This document shows positions 8,056 through 17,284 of a stretch of DNA of 64,000 nt, piece after piece. Each line of letters begins with the position of its first letter. Positions within the stretch are counted from its first letter, which is position 1. Made by a program: the position numbers and the translations under genes. The DNA lies in contig NZ_CP089979.1 of NCBI RefSeq assembly GCF_021389935.1, forward strand, positions 1,717,001 through 1,781,000, written 5' to 3'. The notes under the pieces were generated by a model. It worked only from the letters and a program-made list of their open reading frames with translations. It had not been told where the DNA came from and did not search any database. The DNA is from Fulvivirga ligni. Lineage in GTDB: Bacteria; Bacteroidota; Bacteroidia; Cytophagales; Cyclobacteriaceae.

Positions 8056-11000
8056 ATGCACGATCTGCTTAAATCTTATCTAAACCGGCTTACCAATCTC
8101 ACTGCTAATAACCGGTCTTTATTATTACTTCGCTTACCATCAGAGCAATACCTGGACATTCAGGACTTTAATTTCGTTACCAAAGGAGGTTCTTTTGAGA
8201 TTATTGAGTCGCTGATAGCTGGTAAATCGCTCACCCTTTGCGCGCAAATGGATAGTAGAGATGAGGAGGTGAACGTGGTGAGCAGAAAGCTCAAGAAGAT
8301 TAATCGTGCTGATAAGTTTATATATGATGAGCGTGGTTCAAAGGATCTTTATGTAGGCTGGCCGTTCCTCCGAGGAAAGCTGGCGGATGGTACGCTGATC
8401 AGGTGCCCCTTGCTTTTTTTTCCTGTAGAAATTCAGCTGGTAAATAATCACTGGCGCATGCAGCCACGGAATGATGCCGGTGTTACATTGAACAAGTCCT
8501 TTCTTTTGGCTTACTCCTATTATAATAAGGTGAAAATCCCAGATGAACTTCTGGAACGAAACCTGGAGGACTTCGATACGGATAGCACCGTGTTTAGAAC
8601 GGCTTTATATCAGCTTTTCAAGGATAGTGCGATAGAGATTAACTTTAACCAGGATAATTTTCAGGATGTCCTTCAAAACTTTGAAGAGTTTAAAAAGGCA
8701 GATTTTGACGATAATGAAAAGATAGGAGAGCTTAAATTATATCCTGAAGCTGTTTTGGGGATATTTCCTCAGGCAGGCTCTTATCTGGTGCCTGATTATA
8801 TGCACCTCATTGGGAATAACCATGTATTGGATATTGAGCAGTTTTTTGAAAACAGATCACCATTCGAGAAAAATGAAAAGCAGGGGCCGGACTATTATTT
8901 TCTCAATAGCGTAGAGGAGGAGAAGACTTTCACACCTTTCAAGATGGATGCCTATCAGGAAAATGCGCTAAAAGCCATTAAGAAGGGTAATTCCATTGTA
9001 GTTCAAGGCCCTCCGGGAACAGGGAAGTCACAGCTTATTTGTAATCTCATTTCTGACCATATAGCCATTGGCAAGAAGGTATTAGTGGTGTGCCAGAAAA
9101 GGGCTGCTCTGGATGTGGTATACAACAGGATGGAAGAGAAGGAGATGAACGATTTCCTCGGTTTGGTGCATGATTTTAGAAATGATAGAAAAGATATATA
9201 TCATAAAATAGCCAAGCAAATAGAACGAATTGACGATTATAAAATTCGTAACAATGGCTTGGATGCAATACAGTTGGAAAGAAAATTTCTTCAGGTTAGT
9301 CGCAGGATAGACCAGATTATTGAAGAAATGGAAGAGTTTAAATTCGCCCTTTTTGATGAGAGCGAATGTGGAGTTGCCGTGAAGGAGCTTTACCTTACAT
9401 CAGATGTGGAAAAGCCTACGGTTAACTTAAAGCAGGAGTACACACACTTTAGGTTTGAAGATCTACCAGCCTTTATCAATAAGCTTCATTATTATGCGCA
9501 ATATGCTGAGCGATTCAATAAAACTGAATATGTGTGGCGTGAACGCAGGTCTTTCGAACATTTCAAAATCTCTGATCAGCAAAGGTTAATGACTATTTTG
9601 GAGGAGATCCCTGCCTATCAGGAGGAGATTTCTGACAAGCTGGAAGCTGTGATTGGCGAACGCTGGAGCTTTGAAGATGCTGAATTGATATTGCAGAAAA
9701 GGCAATTCATTATTGAAATGCTGGGTATTCTGAAGAACCCAAAAGCCTATGAGTACTTCAGGCACATGATGTCATATCCTGATGATGAAACAAGTAATCT
9801 TTGGCTATCGAATACGGAAAGGGTGCTGGTAGAATGCTATCGCGGTGCTGGCCCTGAAACAACCTTGCCTGCTGATCAATTGGGAAGGTTCCAGGAAGCA
9901 CTTCAGAGGAATTTGGTAGCTCGTAGAAGTATATTCAGGCTTTTACAGTGGAAGCTATTCTCTAAAGATAAGGCCTTAATTAAAAGGGTTCTTGTGGCTA
10001 ACGGGCTGAAGGGTAACAGAGATGGCTTTAATATAATGGTGGAGAAAATTGATAACAGGCTGAACCTGGAGCATAATCTCACCAAATTAAAGCAGCGTAA
10101 TTGGATTACAGCTGTGCCGGCCACTTATGAAAAAATACATATCCAAAACTGGTTTCACCTTCAAAAGCTCTCTGTTAAAGCTAAGTTGATCTTTAACTCT
10201 CTCAGAAATTTCAAGGAGTACTTTAATGTGCAGAAGCTTTCATTTGCAGAGCTGCAGGAGAAAATTGAAGCTATCTTCAGCATCACTAAAGATATACCTG
10301 CTAAGAGAGTAGAATGGGAAACTTACCTCACGCCAAAGCAGGTGAGTACATTATTATCTTATCCTGAACGAGGTGCTGAAATGATGGCGGTGCTGAAGAA
10401 GGATTTTGATGCCCTTTGTGAATACGATAAGTTGAAGAATGAGATGACTTTGCAGGAAATGCAGGTCATTGATAAGGTTATCGATGAGGTGAAGGAGCCA
10501 AGTGTGGAGGCTGTGGAAGAGCTTTTTCAAAATAGCTTAAGAATAGCCTGGATTGAACATATTGAAACTAAGTATCCTATTTTGAGGTCTGTCTCATCCC
10601 TTAAATTCCAGAAGTTAGAAGCAGAGCTACAAAATAATGTGCGAGAGAAGCTGAACGTAAGTAATGACATGCTTCTCCTTCGTGCGCGTGAGCGGACTTA
10701 TGAAAATCTGGAGTACAACAGATTAAATAACATGGTCACTTACAGAGATTTACATCATCAGGTGACTAAAAAGCGTAGAATATGGCCACTGCGTAAGCTT
10801 ATTGCTGAGCACTATGAAGAATTATTCAAGCTCATTCCATGTTGGATGGCGTCACCAGAGTCTGTCTCTGCCATGTTCCCGATGCGTGAAATGTTTGATC
10901 TTGTCATTTTTGACGAGGCTTCTCAGTGTTTTGTAGAGCGAGGATTGCCTGCCATGTATAGAGGAAGGCAAATAGTAATTGCTGGTGATGACAAGCAGCT

Positions 11001-12087
11001 AAAGCCTAATGATCTCTATCATGTCCGCTACGAAGAGGAGGATGAGGATTTGGATACGGCATTAGAAGTAGATTCACTACTGGAGCTGGGAAGTCAGTAT
11101 CTGATGAGCATTCAGCTTCAAGGTCATTATAGAAGTAAGTCACTGGATCTGATAGACTTTTCTAATCGTCATTTTTATGGTGGGAACTTAAGACTTCTGC
11201 CTGATTATGATGTAATTAATAATAATGAACCGGCTATTAAGTACATTAAATTAGATGGTGTTTGGGAGAACAACGTCAATGCGATAGAGGCCGAGAAAGT
11301 GGTAGATGTACTTCTTGATATCCTTGATCGTACGCCATTTAAAGATGTGGGAGTAGTAACATTTAATGCTAAGCAGCAGCAATTTATCTTAGATCATCTG
11401 GATCAAAGATGTGCTGATACGGGCAAAATCATTCCTGCCAACTGGTTTGTGAAAAATATTGAGAATGTTCAGGGTGATGAGAAAGACATCATTATATTCT
11501 CAACAGGCTATGCCCCGAACGCTGATGGTAAAATGATGATGCAGTTTGGTAGTTTAAATGCTGCCAACGGAGAGAACAGGCTAAATGTGGCAGTAACAAG
11601 GGCCCGTGAAAAAATAATGGTTGTGAGTAGCATTATGCCTCAGCAGCTAAAAGTAGAGGACACTAAAAATGAAGGCCCTAAGCTGTTGAAATCTTATCTT
11701 GAATATGCATGGAAGGTTTCTGAGGGTGAGTTCAAGCCTTCACCTTACCCTGAGAAAAAGCATCATTCAGAGTGGTATTTGAAGAAGAAACTAAAGGAAT
11801 GGAACGTTACCCGTGGTGATGTCTTCACTCTGGAAGAGGAATTGCCATTTGCAGATCTTACCGTAAAGAGTGATGATGAACACCTTGGTCTTATTATCAC
11901 AGATGATGATCTTTACTATCAAAGTATTTCAGTGAAAGACCTTCATGTTTATACGCCTTTTGTGCTGAGTAAAAAGCAGTGGGATTTTAAAGGTATCTAT
12001 AGCCGTGAGTATTGGAGCAACAGAGAGCAGGTACATGAGTTGATTTACCGATTTGTAAATCATAACATGGCTAAGAAAGACTCATAA
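8056..12087 (+). CDS. Large superfamily 1 (Upf1/DNA2-like) helicase, DUF4011-type, with nuclease-like C-terminus
   Basis: A 1343-residue protein. The N-terminus (LNRLTNLTANNRSLLLLRL) resembles the opening of DUF4011-type helicases. Walker A GPPGTGKS is at 318-325 and the Walker B DEAS box at 953-956, with about 630 residues between them that are mostly helical and coiled-coil-like. Further SF1 motifs follow: GDDKQLKP near 975, ENVQGDEKDIIIFS near 1136 and LNVAVTRAREK near 1174. The last 90 residues (ADLTV, then YYQS, then a REYWSN tract) look like the Vsr-type nuclease domain that often ends these helicases, but the acidic core is altered. Likely nucleic-acid helicase or translocase. Homologues sit in both defence and housekeeping contexts; here both neighbours are ordinary genes. 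Confidence 0.8.
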   Translation: MHDLLKSYLNRLTNLTANNRSLLLLRLPSEQYLDIQDFNFVTKGGSFEIIESLIAGKSLTLCAQMDSRDEEVNVVSRKLKKINRADKFIYDERGSKDLYVGWPFLRGKLADGTLIRCPLLFFPVEIQLVNNHWRMQPRNDAGVTLNKSFLLAYSYYNKVKIPDELLERNLEDFDTDSTVFRTALYQLFKDSAIEINFNQDNFQDVLQNFEEFKKADFDDNEKIGELKLYPEAVLGIFPQAGSYLVPDYMHLIGNNHVLDIEQFFENRSPFEKNEKQGPDYYFLNSVEEEKTFTPFKMDAYQENALKAIKKGNSIVVQGPPGTGKSQLICNLISDHIAIGKKVLVVCQKRAALDVVYNRMEEKEMNDFLGLVHDFRNDRKDIYHKIAKQIERIDDYKIRNNGLDAIQLERKFLQVSRRIDQIIEEMEEFKFALFDESECGVAVKELYLTSDVEKPTVNLKQEYTHFRFEDLPAFINKLHYYAQYAERFNKTEYVWRERRSFEHFKISDQQRLMTILEEIPAYQEEISDKLEAVIGERWSFEDAELILQKRQFIIEMLGILKNPKAYEYFRHMMSYPDDETSNLWLSNTERVLVECYRGAGPETTLPADQLGRFQEALQRNLVARRSIFRLLQWKLFSKDKALIKRVLVANGLKGNRDGFNIMVEKIDNRLNLEHNLTKLKQRNWITAVPATYEKIHIQNWFHLQKLSVKAKLIFNSLRNFKEYFNVQKLSFAELQEKIEAIFSITKDIPAKRVEWETYLTPKQVSTLLSYPERGAEMMAVLKKDFDALCEYDKLKNEMTLQEMQVIDKVIDEVKEPSVEAVEELFQNSLRIAWIEHIETKYPILRSVSSLKFQKLEAELQNNVREKLNVSNDMLLLRARERTYENLEYNRLNNMVTYRDLHHQVTKKRRIWPLRKLIAEHYEELFKLIPCWMASPESVSAMFPMREMFDLVIFDEASQCFVERGLPAMYRGRQIVIAGDDKQLKPNDLYHVRYEEEDEDLDTALEVDSLLELGSQYLMSIQLQGHYRSKSLDLIDFSNRHFYGGNLRLLPDYDVINNNEPAIKYIKLDGVWENNVNAIEAEKVVDVLLDILDRTPFKDVGVVTFNAKQQQFILDHLDQRCADTGKIIPANWFVKNIENVQGDEKDIIIFSTGYAPNADGKMMMQFGSLNAANGENRLNVAVTRAREKIMVVSSIMPQQLKVEDTKNEGPKLLKSYLEYAWKVSEGEFKPSPYPEKKHHSEWYLKKKLKEWNVTRGDVFTLEEELPFADLTVKSDDEHLGLIITDDDLYYQSISVKDLHVYTPFVLSKKQWDFKGIYSREYWSNREQVHELIYRFVNHNMAKKDS

Positions 12088-12903
12088 TCTGCCACCGCAC
12101 TTTTTACAATATGCAGCATCAATGTCGTGTCCTTCGGCACTGCAGTGCGGGCATGACTGAGTATTTACCGGATGATGTTTCTGCTGGCTCATTTCTGCTG
12201 AAACAATACCTGTGGGAACAGCTATAATTCCATATCCTAAAATCATAATTAGTGTGGCAAGCGTTTGTCCTAAGGTAGTATGAGGAGCAATATCTCCATA
12301 CCCAACCGTGGTAAGTGTTACCACTGCCCAATAGATGCTTTTAGGGATGCTGGTAAAACCATTTTTACCTCCTTCTATCATGTACATCATGGTGCCAAGC
12401 ACTACTACCATGGCAAAGACACCACCTATAAATACTATGATTTTGGCTCTGCTGGCTTTTAAAGCCGTTGTGAGCTGGGTGGCTTCACCCATAAATCTCC
12501 CTAGTTTAAAGACTCTGAAAACTCTGAGTAGGCGAAAACTTCTTATCACTAAAAGGCTTTGTGCACCTACGAAGAATAAGCTCAGAAATGTAGGTACTAT
12601 GGATAAGAGGTCTATAAGTCCGAAGAAGCTGAAGGCATATTTCCATGGCTTGGTAACTACCAGTAGCCGAGCGATATATTCCAGCGTAAACAGAATAGTG
12701 AAGAACCACTCAATGACATATAGCAGTTCGCCATGCTCAGCTTTGATATGAGCCACGCTCTCCAGCATAACCGCTAGCACACTTAGTAAAATGGCTACCA
12801 GCAGTGTTACATCAAAAGCTTTACCCCAAAAGGTGTCGGCCTCAAAGATGATTTCATGTAATTTATACCTCCAGCTTTGGGTTTGCGTGTTCTCTTCAGT
12901 CAT
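12082..12903 (-). CDS. Voltage-gated-type potassium channel with C-terminal zinc ribbon
   Basis: A six-transmembrane channel. S1-S3 lie in about residues 30-107. An S4-like helix carries Arg every third residue (LLVIRSFRLLRVFRVFK). The pore loop with the potassium filter TVGYGD is near 199-204, and S6 follows. After S6 comes a short tail with CPHC and CKKC pairs twelve residues apart, a probable zinc ribbon. I start at the ATG at 12903; a GTG at 12912 would add three residues. The stop codon of the upstream TPR-CHAT gene lies only 13 bases before, so the two are very likely one transcript. The 3' end overlaps the convergent helicase gene by 6 bases. Potassium selectivity rests on the filter; gating stimulus is unknown. 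Confidence 0.85.
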   Translation of the reverse strand: MTEENTQTQSWRYKLHEIIFEADTFWGKAFDVTLLVAILLSVLAVMLESVAHIKAEHGELLYVIEWFFTILFTLEYIARLLVVTKPWKYAFSFFGLIDLLSIVPTFLSLFFVGAQSLLVIRSFRLLRVFRVFKLGRFMGEATQLTTALKASRAKIIVFIGGVFAMVVVLGTMMYMIEGGKNGFTSIPKSIYWAVVTLTTVGYGDIAPHTTLGQTLATLIMILGYGIIAVPTGIVSAEMSQQKHHPVNTQSCPHCSAEGHDIDAAYCKKCGGRL

Positions 12904-12916
12904 ATATGTCACAAAA

Positions 12917-15900
12917 CTAATCTAAGCCAATCATAATAAAAGAACCCCAATAGATCGGGTCTGGGTATTTTGTACGAAGTTCTTTTTTAGCATCCACAAA
13001 GGCTTGTCTTTTTGTGTTTCCTTTTTCAATCCAGTTTTTATAGAAGTTGGTCATTAACTCCTGAGTAGCGGCATCGTCCACTTTAAACATGCTCATAATC
13101 AGTGATTTAGCGCCAGCTACCAGGAAAGCTCTTTGTAATCCATATACTCCTTCGCCTACTTCAAGCTCGCCTAAGCCTGTTTCGCAGGCACTTAAAACTA
13201 CCAATTCTGTCTGGTCAAAGTTGAGGTTCATAGCCTCGTAAGCGGTAAGAATGCCACTTTCCAGATTGTAGTTATAAGCGGTTTTGTTTAGAAGATCACC
13301 AGCTCCTGTAAGTAGTAACCCAGTTCTCATTAAAGGGTTTTCATTCACCTGCATTTCACCTCGAGTGATTTGGTCAGTGCCTTCTAGTTGTTTAATAGGT
13401 GTGAAGAAACCGTGTGTAGCAATATGGAAAACTTTAGGGTTATCCAGCTGCTTGATTTGCTCTTCCTGGGCTTCTTTTTCTGTGTAAGAATTGGTAGTCC
13501 ATCCTTCTGTGCGCAATAATGATTTTAATGAACTGACCTCCTTGGCCGTACCAGGAAGCTGATTGATACTACCTGAGGCTGATGCTGTATAGAATTCTGG
13601 GTTGCCAAACATGGTGGCCCTTTTTTCCTTTTGAACAAGTTGAGTAGTTACCTGCCTTAAATAAAGATCTTTGGTGTTGCTTACCAGAATAATGTTAGAA
13701 TTGTCGATTACATATTTTCCGTCAGGGGTTGGAATAGCCTCCAGATTGAGCTGGTTGTAAACCCCATCGGCTGATAAGTAAATGGTAGGGTAGGCGCCAG
13801 CTATTTTCTCAATAGGCTCCCAATACTTTTTATAAGAATATTCGTCTCTGATTTTGAATAAAATACTGTTTCTATAGAATTTGAAATACTTAGTCTCAAG
13901 ATCATGACCGTTGTTTATAAGGATAACTTTCGGCTCAGCCTGGTTGCTCTTGTCCTTAATATACATGGCGGCATAAACCACTGAATCAGTAAATACCCTG
14001 TCGAAATAACGATACCTCACCATTTCTATGGCTATTTCATTAGCCTTAAGAGCCTGCTGAACATGTTTCCACTCAATGGTTTTTTCTTCTATGCTGGAGC
14101 TGAATAGCTGTGATTTCTGGCTAAGCTCTTTCTCTAATCGCTCTACTTCCTGAGATAAAACAATCGGATCTATCTGATTTTCAGCTAATTGTTCATTTGT
14201 CATGGAGAGAGCATCGGTAAGACTTTCCTTCTTTTCCATCCACGAATTATACACTCCTTTTAATTCATCATCAGTGCTATTTAAGATCCTCTCTTTAATC
14301 TTAATGGAAGAGTTTAATAAAATGGCCTTAGTTAAAAGTGCATTGTTAAATACCTCGCCTATGATATCAGGATCTTCATCTTTAAGCTTAAAGGCAAGGG
14401 TGTTGTAGAACTCAAAATCAGGCTTTATGGTGTTCCAATATTTTGCTTTTTCACGCTCACTAAGTGCTGGGAAATAGGTTTTTATAAATGCTCTGTAGTT
14501 GGCCAAAGCTTCTTCAATGTACTTTCTGCTAGACTTGGTGTCGCCTTCCATGTAGTATACTTTGCTAAGCTTGGAAAGTACTTTTACATATTCAGGATGA
14601 TTGCGGTTGAAGAACTTTTCGTAAAGCTTTTTAGACTTATTGTAATGCTCTTCTGCCTGATCATATTTTCCTTGATAGTAATAGATATCGCCAGTAAGCG
14701 TGTAGATACCAGCGGCATTAATGTTGTTTCTACTGCCTACCTTGTTTTCCCAAATGTTTTCCGCAGTCTTTAAGGCTACGAAAGCTTCTACGTATTTCTT
14801 TTGAGCAATAAAAACCTTGGCCTGCTCTGTAAGAATGTTTGCATATTGCGGGTTTTTATCGCCCAATTTGTTGAGGATAATCTCTTTACCTTGCTCCAAA
14901 AGTTTAGCAACTTCATTAAGATCATCACCATCATAAAATTTAATAATGGCTAGTTGGCTTAGGCTTTTACCCACTTTTATGTGTTGCTTTCCAAACTCCT
15001 TGGTTTCAATATCAATGGCCTTTTTTATGTTTTGCTCACCTTTTTCATAATCACCAATGCTGGTATAAACCTCAGCTAAAAGAATAAGAGCAGGAGAGGT
15101 TTTGGTGGAGTTTTCTCCAAAGGTTTTTACTGACAGATCAAAGGCTGTTTTAGCGAATTTTTCAGCCTCAGGATAGTTTCCTTTAATTAATTCCAGCTTT
15201 CCGCTGCTCACTAAAGGACCAATTAATCTTCTGGAGGTGGCTCCAAACCTCTTTTTGTAGCTCGCGATGATCTTATCCAAAAGCTTTTTGCTATCCGAAT
15301 ATTCTCCGAGAGTCATATAAAGGTCCACCATTTTCTCAGCAGAGTTCAGGTCATTGTAGTTGCTTTCTAATTCAGCTCGGCTCACCCACTTTTTTGAATC
15401 AGATATGAGATCTTCGGCTTCATCGAAAAGACCTTGGATGGCTCTTAAGTCGGCTTTAGTTTCTAGTGCATTTACATAATCCAGTACGTATCTTTCGTCT
15501 TTTCTTTTCTCCTCCAAAATGGTAAGAGATTGATTAATATTATCAGCAGCTTCTTCATAGGCGCCCAATTCTATATTTAGCTTAGCAATATTATTGAGCT
15601 CTACACCATAAGCGGGATCCGTATCCTGAAACTTTGCCCGAGCTGTATTTTTAGCTTTTTCCAGCGTTTCATTAGCTTTTGCATACTGATCGGTGTTGGC
15701 GTAGAGTAGCGCTATGTGGTTAAGAATTTCTATGTAATCTTTATGCCATGAACTGATTTGATTTTCGACTACGCCGTAAAAGCTTTCATTGTAAATGTTC
15801 TCAGCCTCCTTTATACGATCGGTATAATCCAGATAATAGTTGGCTTGTTCAATTTTTCCAAGATGATACTCAGGGGAGTTCGTGCCGTAAAGCTGAGCTT

Positions 15901-17164
15901 TGATCTCAAGTATATCGCTAAGGTTTTGTTCTGCAGCGGGGTAGTTCTCCTCCTGAAGTGCCAGATGATAAAGGAACTCCAGTACCTCAATAGTCTTTTT
16001 ATGTGTTTTAGGAAGGTTTTGAGTGTTATTAACTATAGAAGCCGCTTTAATGGCTAAATTTCTGGTATTATTATGAGCTAGCTTGGAATCAAACTCTATG
16101 GTTTCCAGATTGATGTAATGCAGGCTGGAACGTTTGAAATTTCTCTTAATGGCTTTTTCATATTCCACTTTTACGTTTCTATACTTACTCTTATCTTCTT
16201 CCTTTAGGTACTGCTTTAACAAGGATTGGTACAGGTCAAATGCCAAATAATGAGATTCTTCGTGCTGTTTTAAGATCTGGCTGAGGCTTCTGTCAAACCT
16301 GGTTTCTTTCGGCATTTTGGCTTCCAAGCCATTTTCTATGAGGAATTGTCCAAAGAGATATTGATTTTCAACGTAATAGGCACTGGTTCTACTCAGGTTA
16401 TCGCTAATCCAGGTTTCTGCCTTAATGAAGGCACTATCAGCGCTAATGTAATTCCCCTTTTTTCTAAAAGTGTTAGCCTTCAGGGTTAAAAGGTGAGCAA
16501 AAGTGGCCAGTCGAGCCTCTATTTCTTCATCGGAGAGCCTTCTGGTTTTAATCTTCCCATCTTCTACGTAGGTTTCTTTATTTACCTGTACAGTCTGGTA
16601 GCTTTCAATCAGGCTGTTTAGCAAGGTGATGGCTTCATTATAATACCCTTGTCCTGACAGGATCTCAGCTTTTACAGCATCAAGCTCAGCTTTAATATTA
16701 TCATTTAAATTGCCGGAAGTTTGTAATGAGGATTCAGCTGAATTTAATTGCTCCTGGGCCTTCAGGTAATTGCCATATTGAATGTAAATTCTAGCAATTT
16801 CCAGCTCATTTTCAGCGTGTTCCAGGCTGCCGTTGCTGTTGGCTTCTTCGCTTAAAGTAATGGCTTTTTCTAAATACTCCTCAAAGTTCGCCAGCTCACC
16901 CTGAGCCAGTCGATAGCGAGCCATTCTTAAATAGTAGATAACTAGAAAGTTGTTGGGCCCTTTTTCCTTTTTGGTTAGCTTCTTCTTAAACTTTTCTATG
17001 TCCTTAATAGCCTTGGCGTAATCACCTTCTTCGTAGCTTTCATCCGCTTTTTCTATGCTCTTATCCCAATTCTGACCTAAAGTTGGGGTGGCGAAAAAAC
17101 ATGCAAAAAGAATAGTGGCCGTAAGTAAGCCTTTAAGGGGTTTAATATTTGTGTAGCGTAACAT
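12917..17164 (-). CDS. Secreted TPR-CHAT protease-like protein
   Basis: A 1415-residue protein with a signal peptide (residues 1-30, ending PTLGQ) followed by at least fifteen tetratricopeptide-like units spanning roughly 35-930. A coiled region covers about 960-1060 and the C-terminal CHAT domain about 1100-1415. The CHAT His-Cys dyad is present: His1251 in FHIATHGFF and Cys1327 in VLSACETGLGE. CHAT domains are caspase-like cysteine peptidases, and TPR-CHAT proteins act as sensors or effectors in several systems. The signal peptide puts this one outside the cytoplasm, which separates it from the CRISPR-linked type. It is tightly coupled to a downstream ion channel gene. Substrate and trigger are unknown. 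Confidence 0.88.
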   Translation of the reverse strand: MLRYTNIKPLKGLLTATILFACFFATPTLGQNWDKSIEKADESYEEGDYAKAIKDIEKFKKKLTKKEKGPNNFLVIYYLRMARYRLAQGELANFEEYLEKAITLSEEANSNGSLEHAENELEIARIYIQYGNYLKAQEQLNSAESSLQTSGNLNDNIKAELDAVKAEILSGQGYYNEAITLLNSLIESYQTVQVNKETYVEDGKIKTRRLSDEEIEARLATFAHLLTLKANTFRKKGNYISADSAFIKAETWISDNLSRTSAYYVENQYLFGQFLIENGLEAKMPKETRFDRSLSQILKQHEESHYLAFDLYQSLLKQYLKEEDKSKYRNVKVEYEKAIKRNFKRSSLHYINLETIEFDSKLAHNNTRNLAIKAASIVNNTQNLPKTHKKTIEVLEFLYHLALQEENYPAAEQNLSDILEIKAQLYGTNSPEYHLGKIEQANYYLDYTDRIKEAENIYNESFYGVVENQISSWHKDYIEILNHIALLYANTDQYAKANETLEKAKNTARAKFQDTDPAYGVELNNIAKLNIELGAYEEAADNINQSLTILEEKRKDERYVLDYVNALETKADLRAIQGLFDEAEDLISDSKKWVSRAELESNYNDLNSAEKMVDLYMTLGEYSDSKKLLDKIIASYKKRFGATSRRLIGPLVSSGKLELIKGNYPEAEKFAKTAFDLSVKTFGENSTKTSPALILLAEVYTSIGDYEKGEQNIKKAIDIETKEFGKQHIKVGKSLSQLAIIKFYDGDDLNEVAKLLEQGKEIILNKLGDKNPQYANILTEQAKVFIAQKKYVEAFVALKTAENIWENKVGSRNNINAAGIYTLTGDIYYYQGKYDQAEEHYNKSKKLYEKFFNRNHPEYVKVLSKLSKVYYMEGDTKSSRKYIEEALANYRAFIKTYFPALSEREKAKYWNTIKPDFEFYNTLAFKLKDEDPDIIGEVFNNALLTKAILLNSSIKIKERILNSTDDELKGVYNSWMEKKESLTDALSMTNEQLAENQIDPIVLSQEVERLEKELSQKSQLFSSSIEEKTIEWKHVQQALKANEIAIEMVRYRYFDRVFTDSVVYAAMYIKDKSNQAEPKVILINNGHDLETKYFKFYRNSILFKIRDEYSYKKYWEPIEKIAGAYPTIYLSADGVYNQLNLEAIPTPDGKYVIDNSNIILVSNTKDLYLRQVTTQLVQKEKRATMFGNPEFYTASASGSINQLPGTAKEVSSLKSLLRTEGWTTNSYTEKEAQEEQIKQLDNPKVFHIATHGFFTPIKQLEGTDQITRGEMQVNENPLMRTGLLLTGAGDLLNKTAYNYNLESGILTAYEAMNLNFDQTELVVLSACETGLGELEVGEGVYGLQRAFLVAGAKSLIMSMFKVDDAATQELMTNFYKNWIEKGNTKRQAFVDAKKELRTKYPDPIYWGSFIMIGLD

Positions 17165-17284
17165 AAAAAAATCGTTTAGGAGCCAACGAGACGGTGCAAA
17201 ATTTTAAGCATAAAACACCTCCCTAACCAAAATACTAGTTAGTAAAAAAAACTTTATAATTCTACTTTTTTAGTGGCTAAGCCT

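Noticed and set aside
12280-12751. Plus-strand ORFs across the ion channel gene
   Set aside because: Antisense to a clear channel with filter and S4; translations have no family pattern.
8056-17164. Helicase plus CHAT plus channel as a defence island
   Set aside because: The helicase is convergent to the other two and flanked by housekeeping genes; no other defence gene seen. Only the CHAT-channel pair is kept as a finding.
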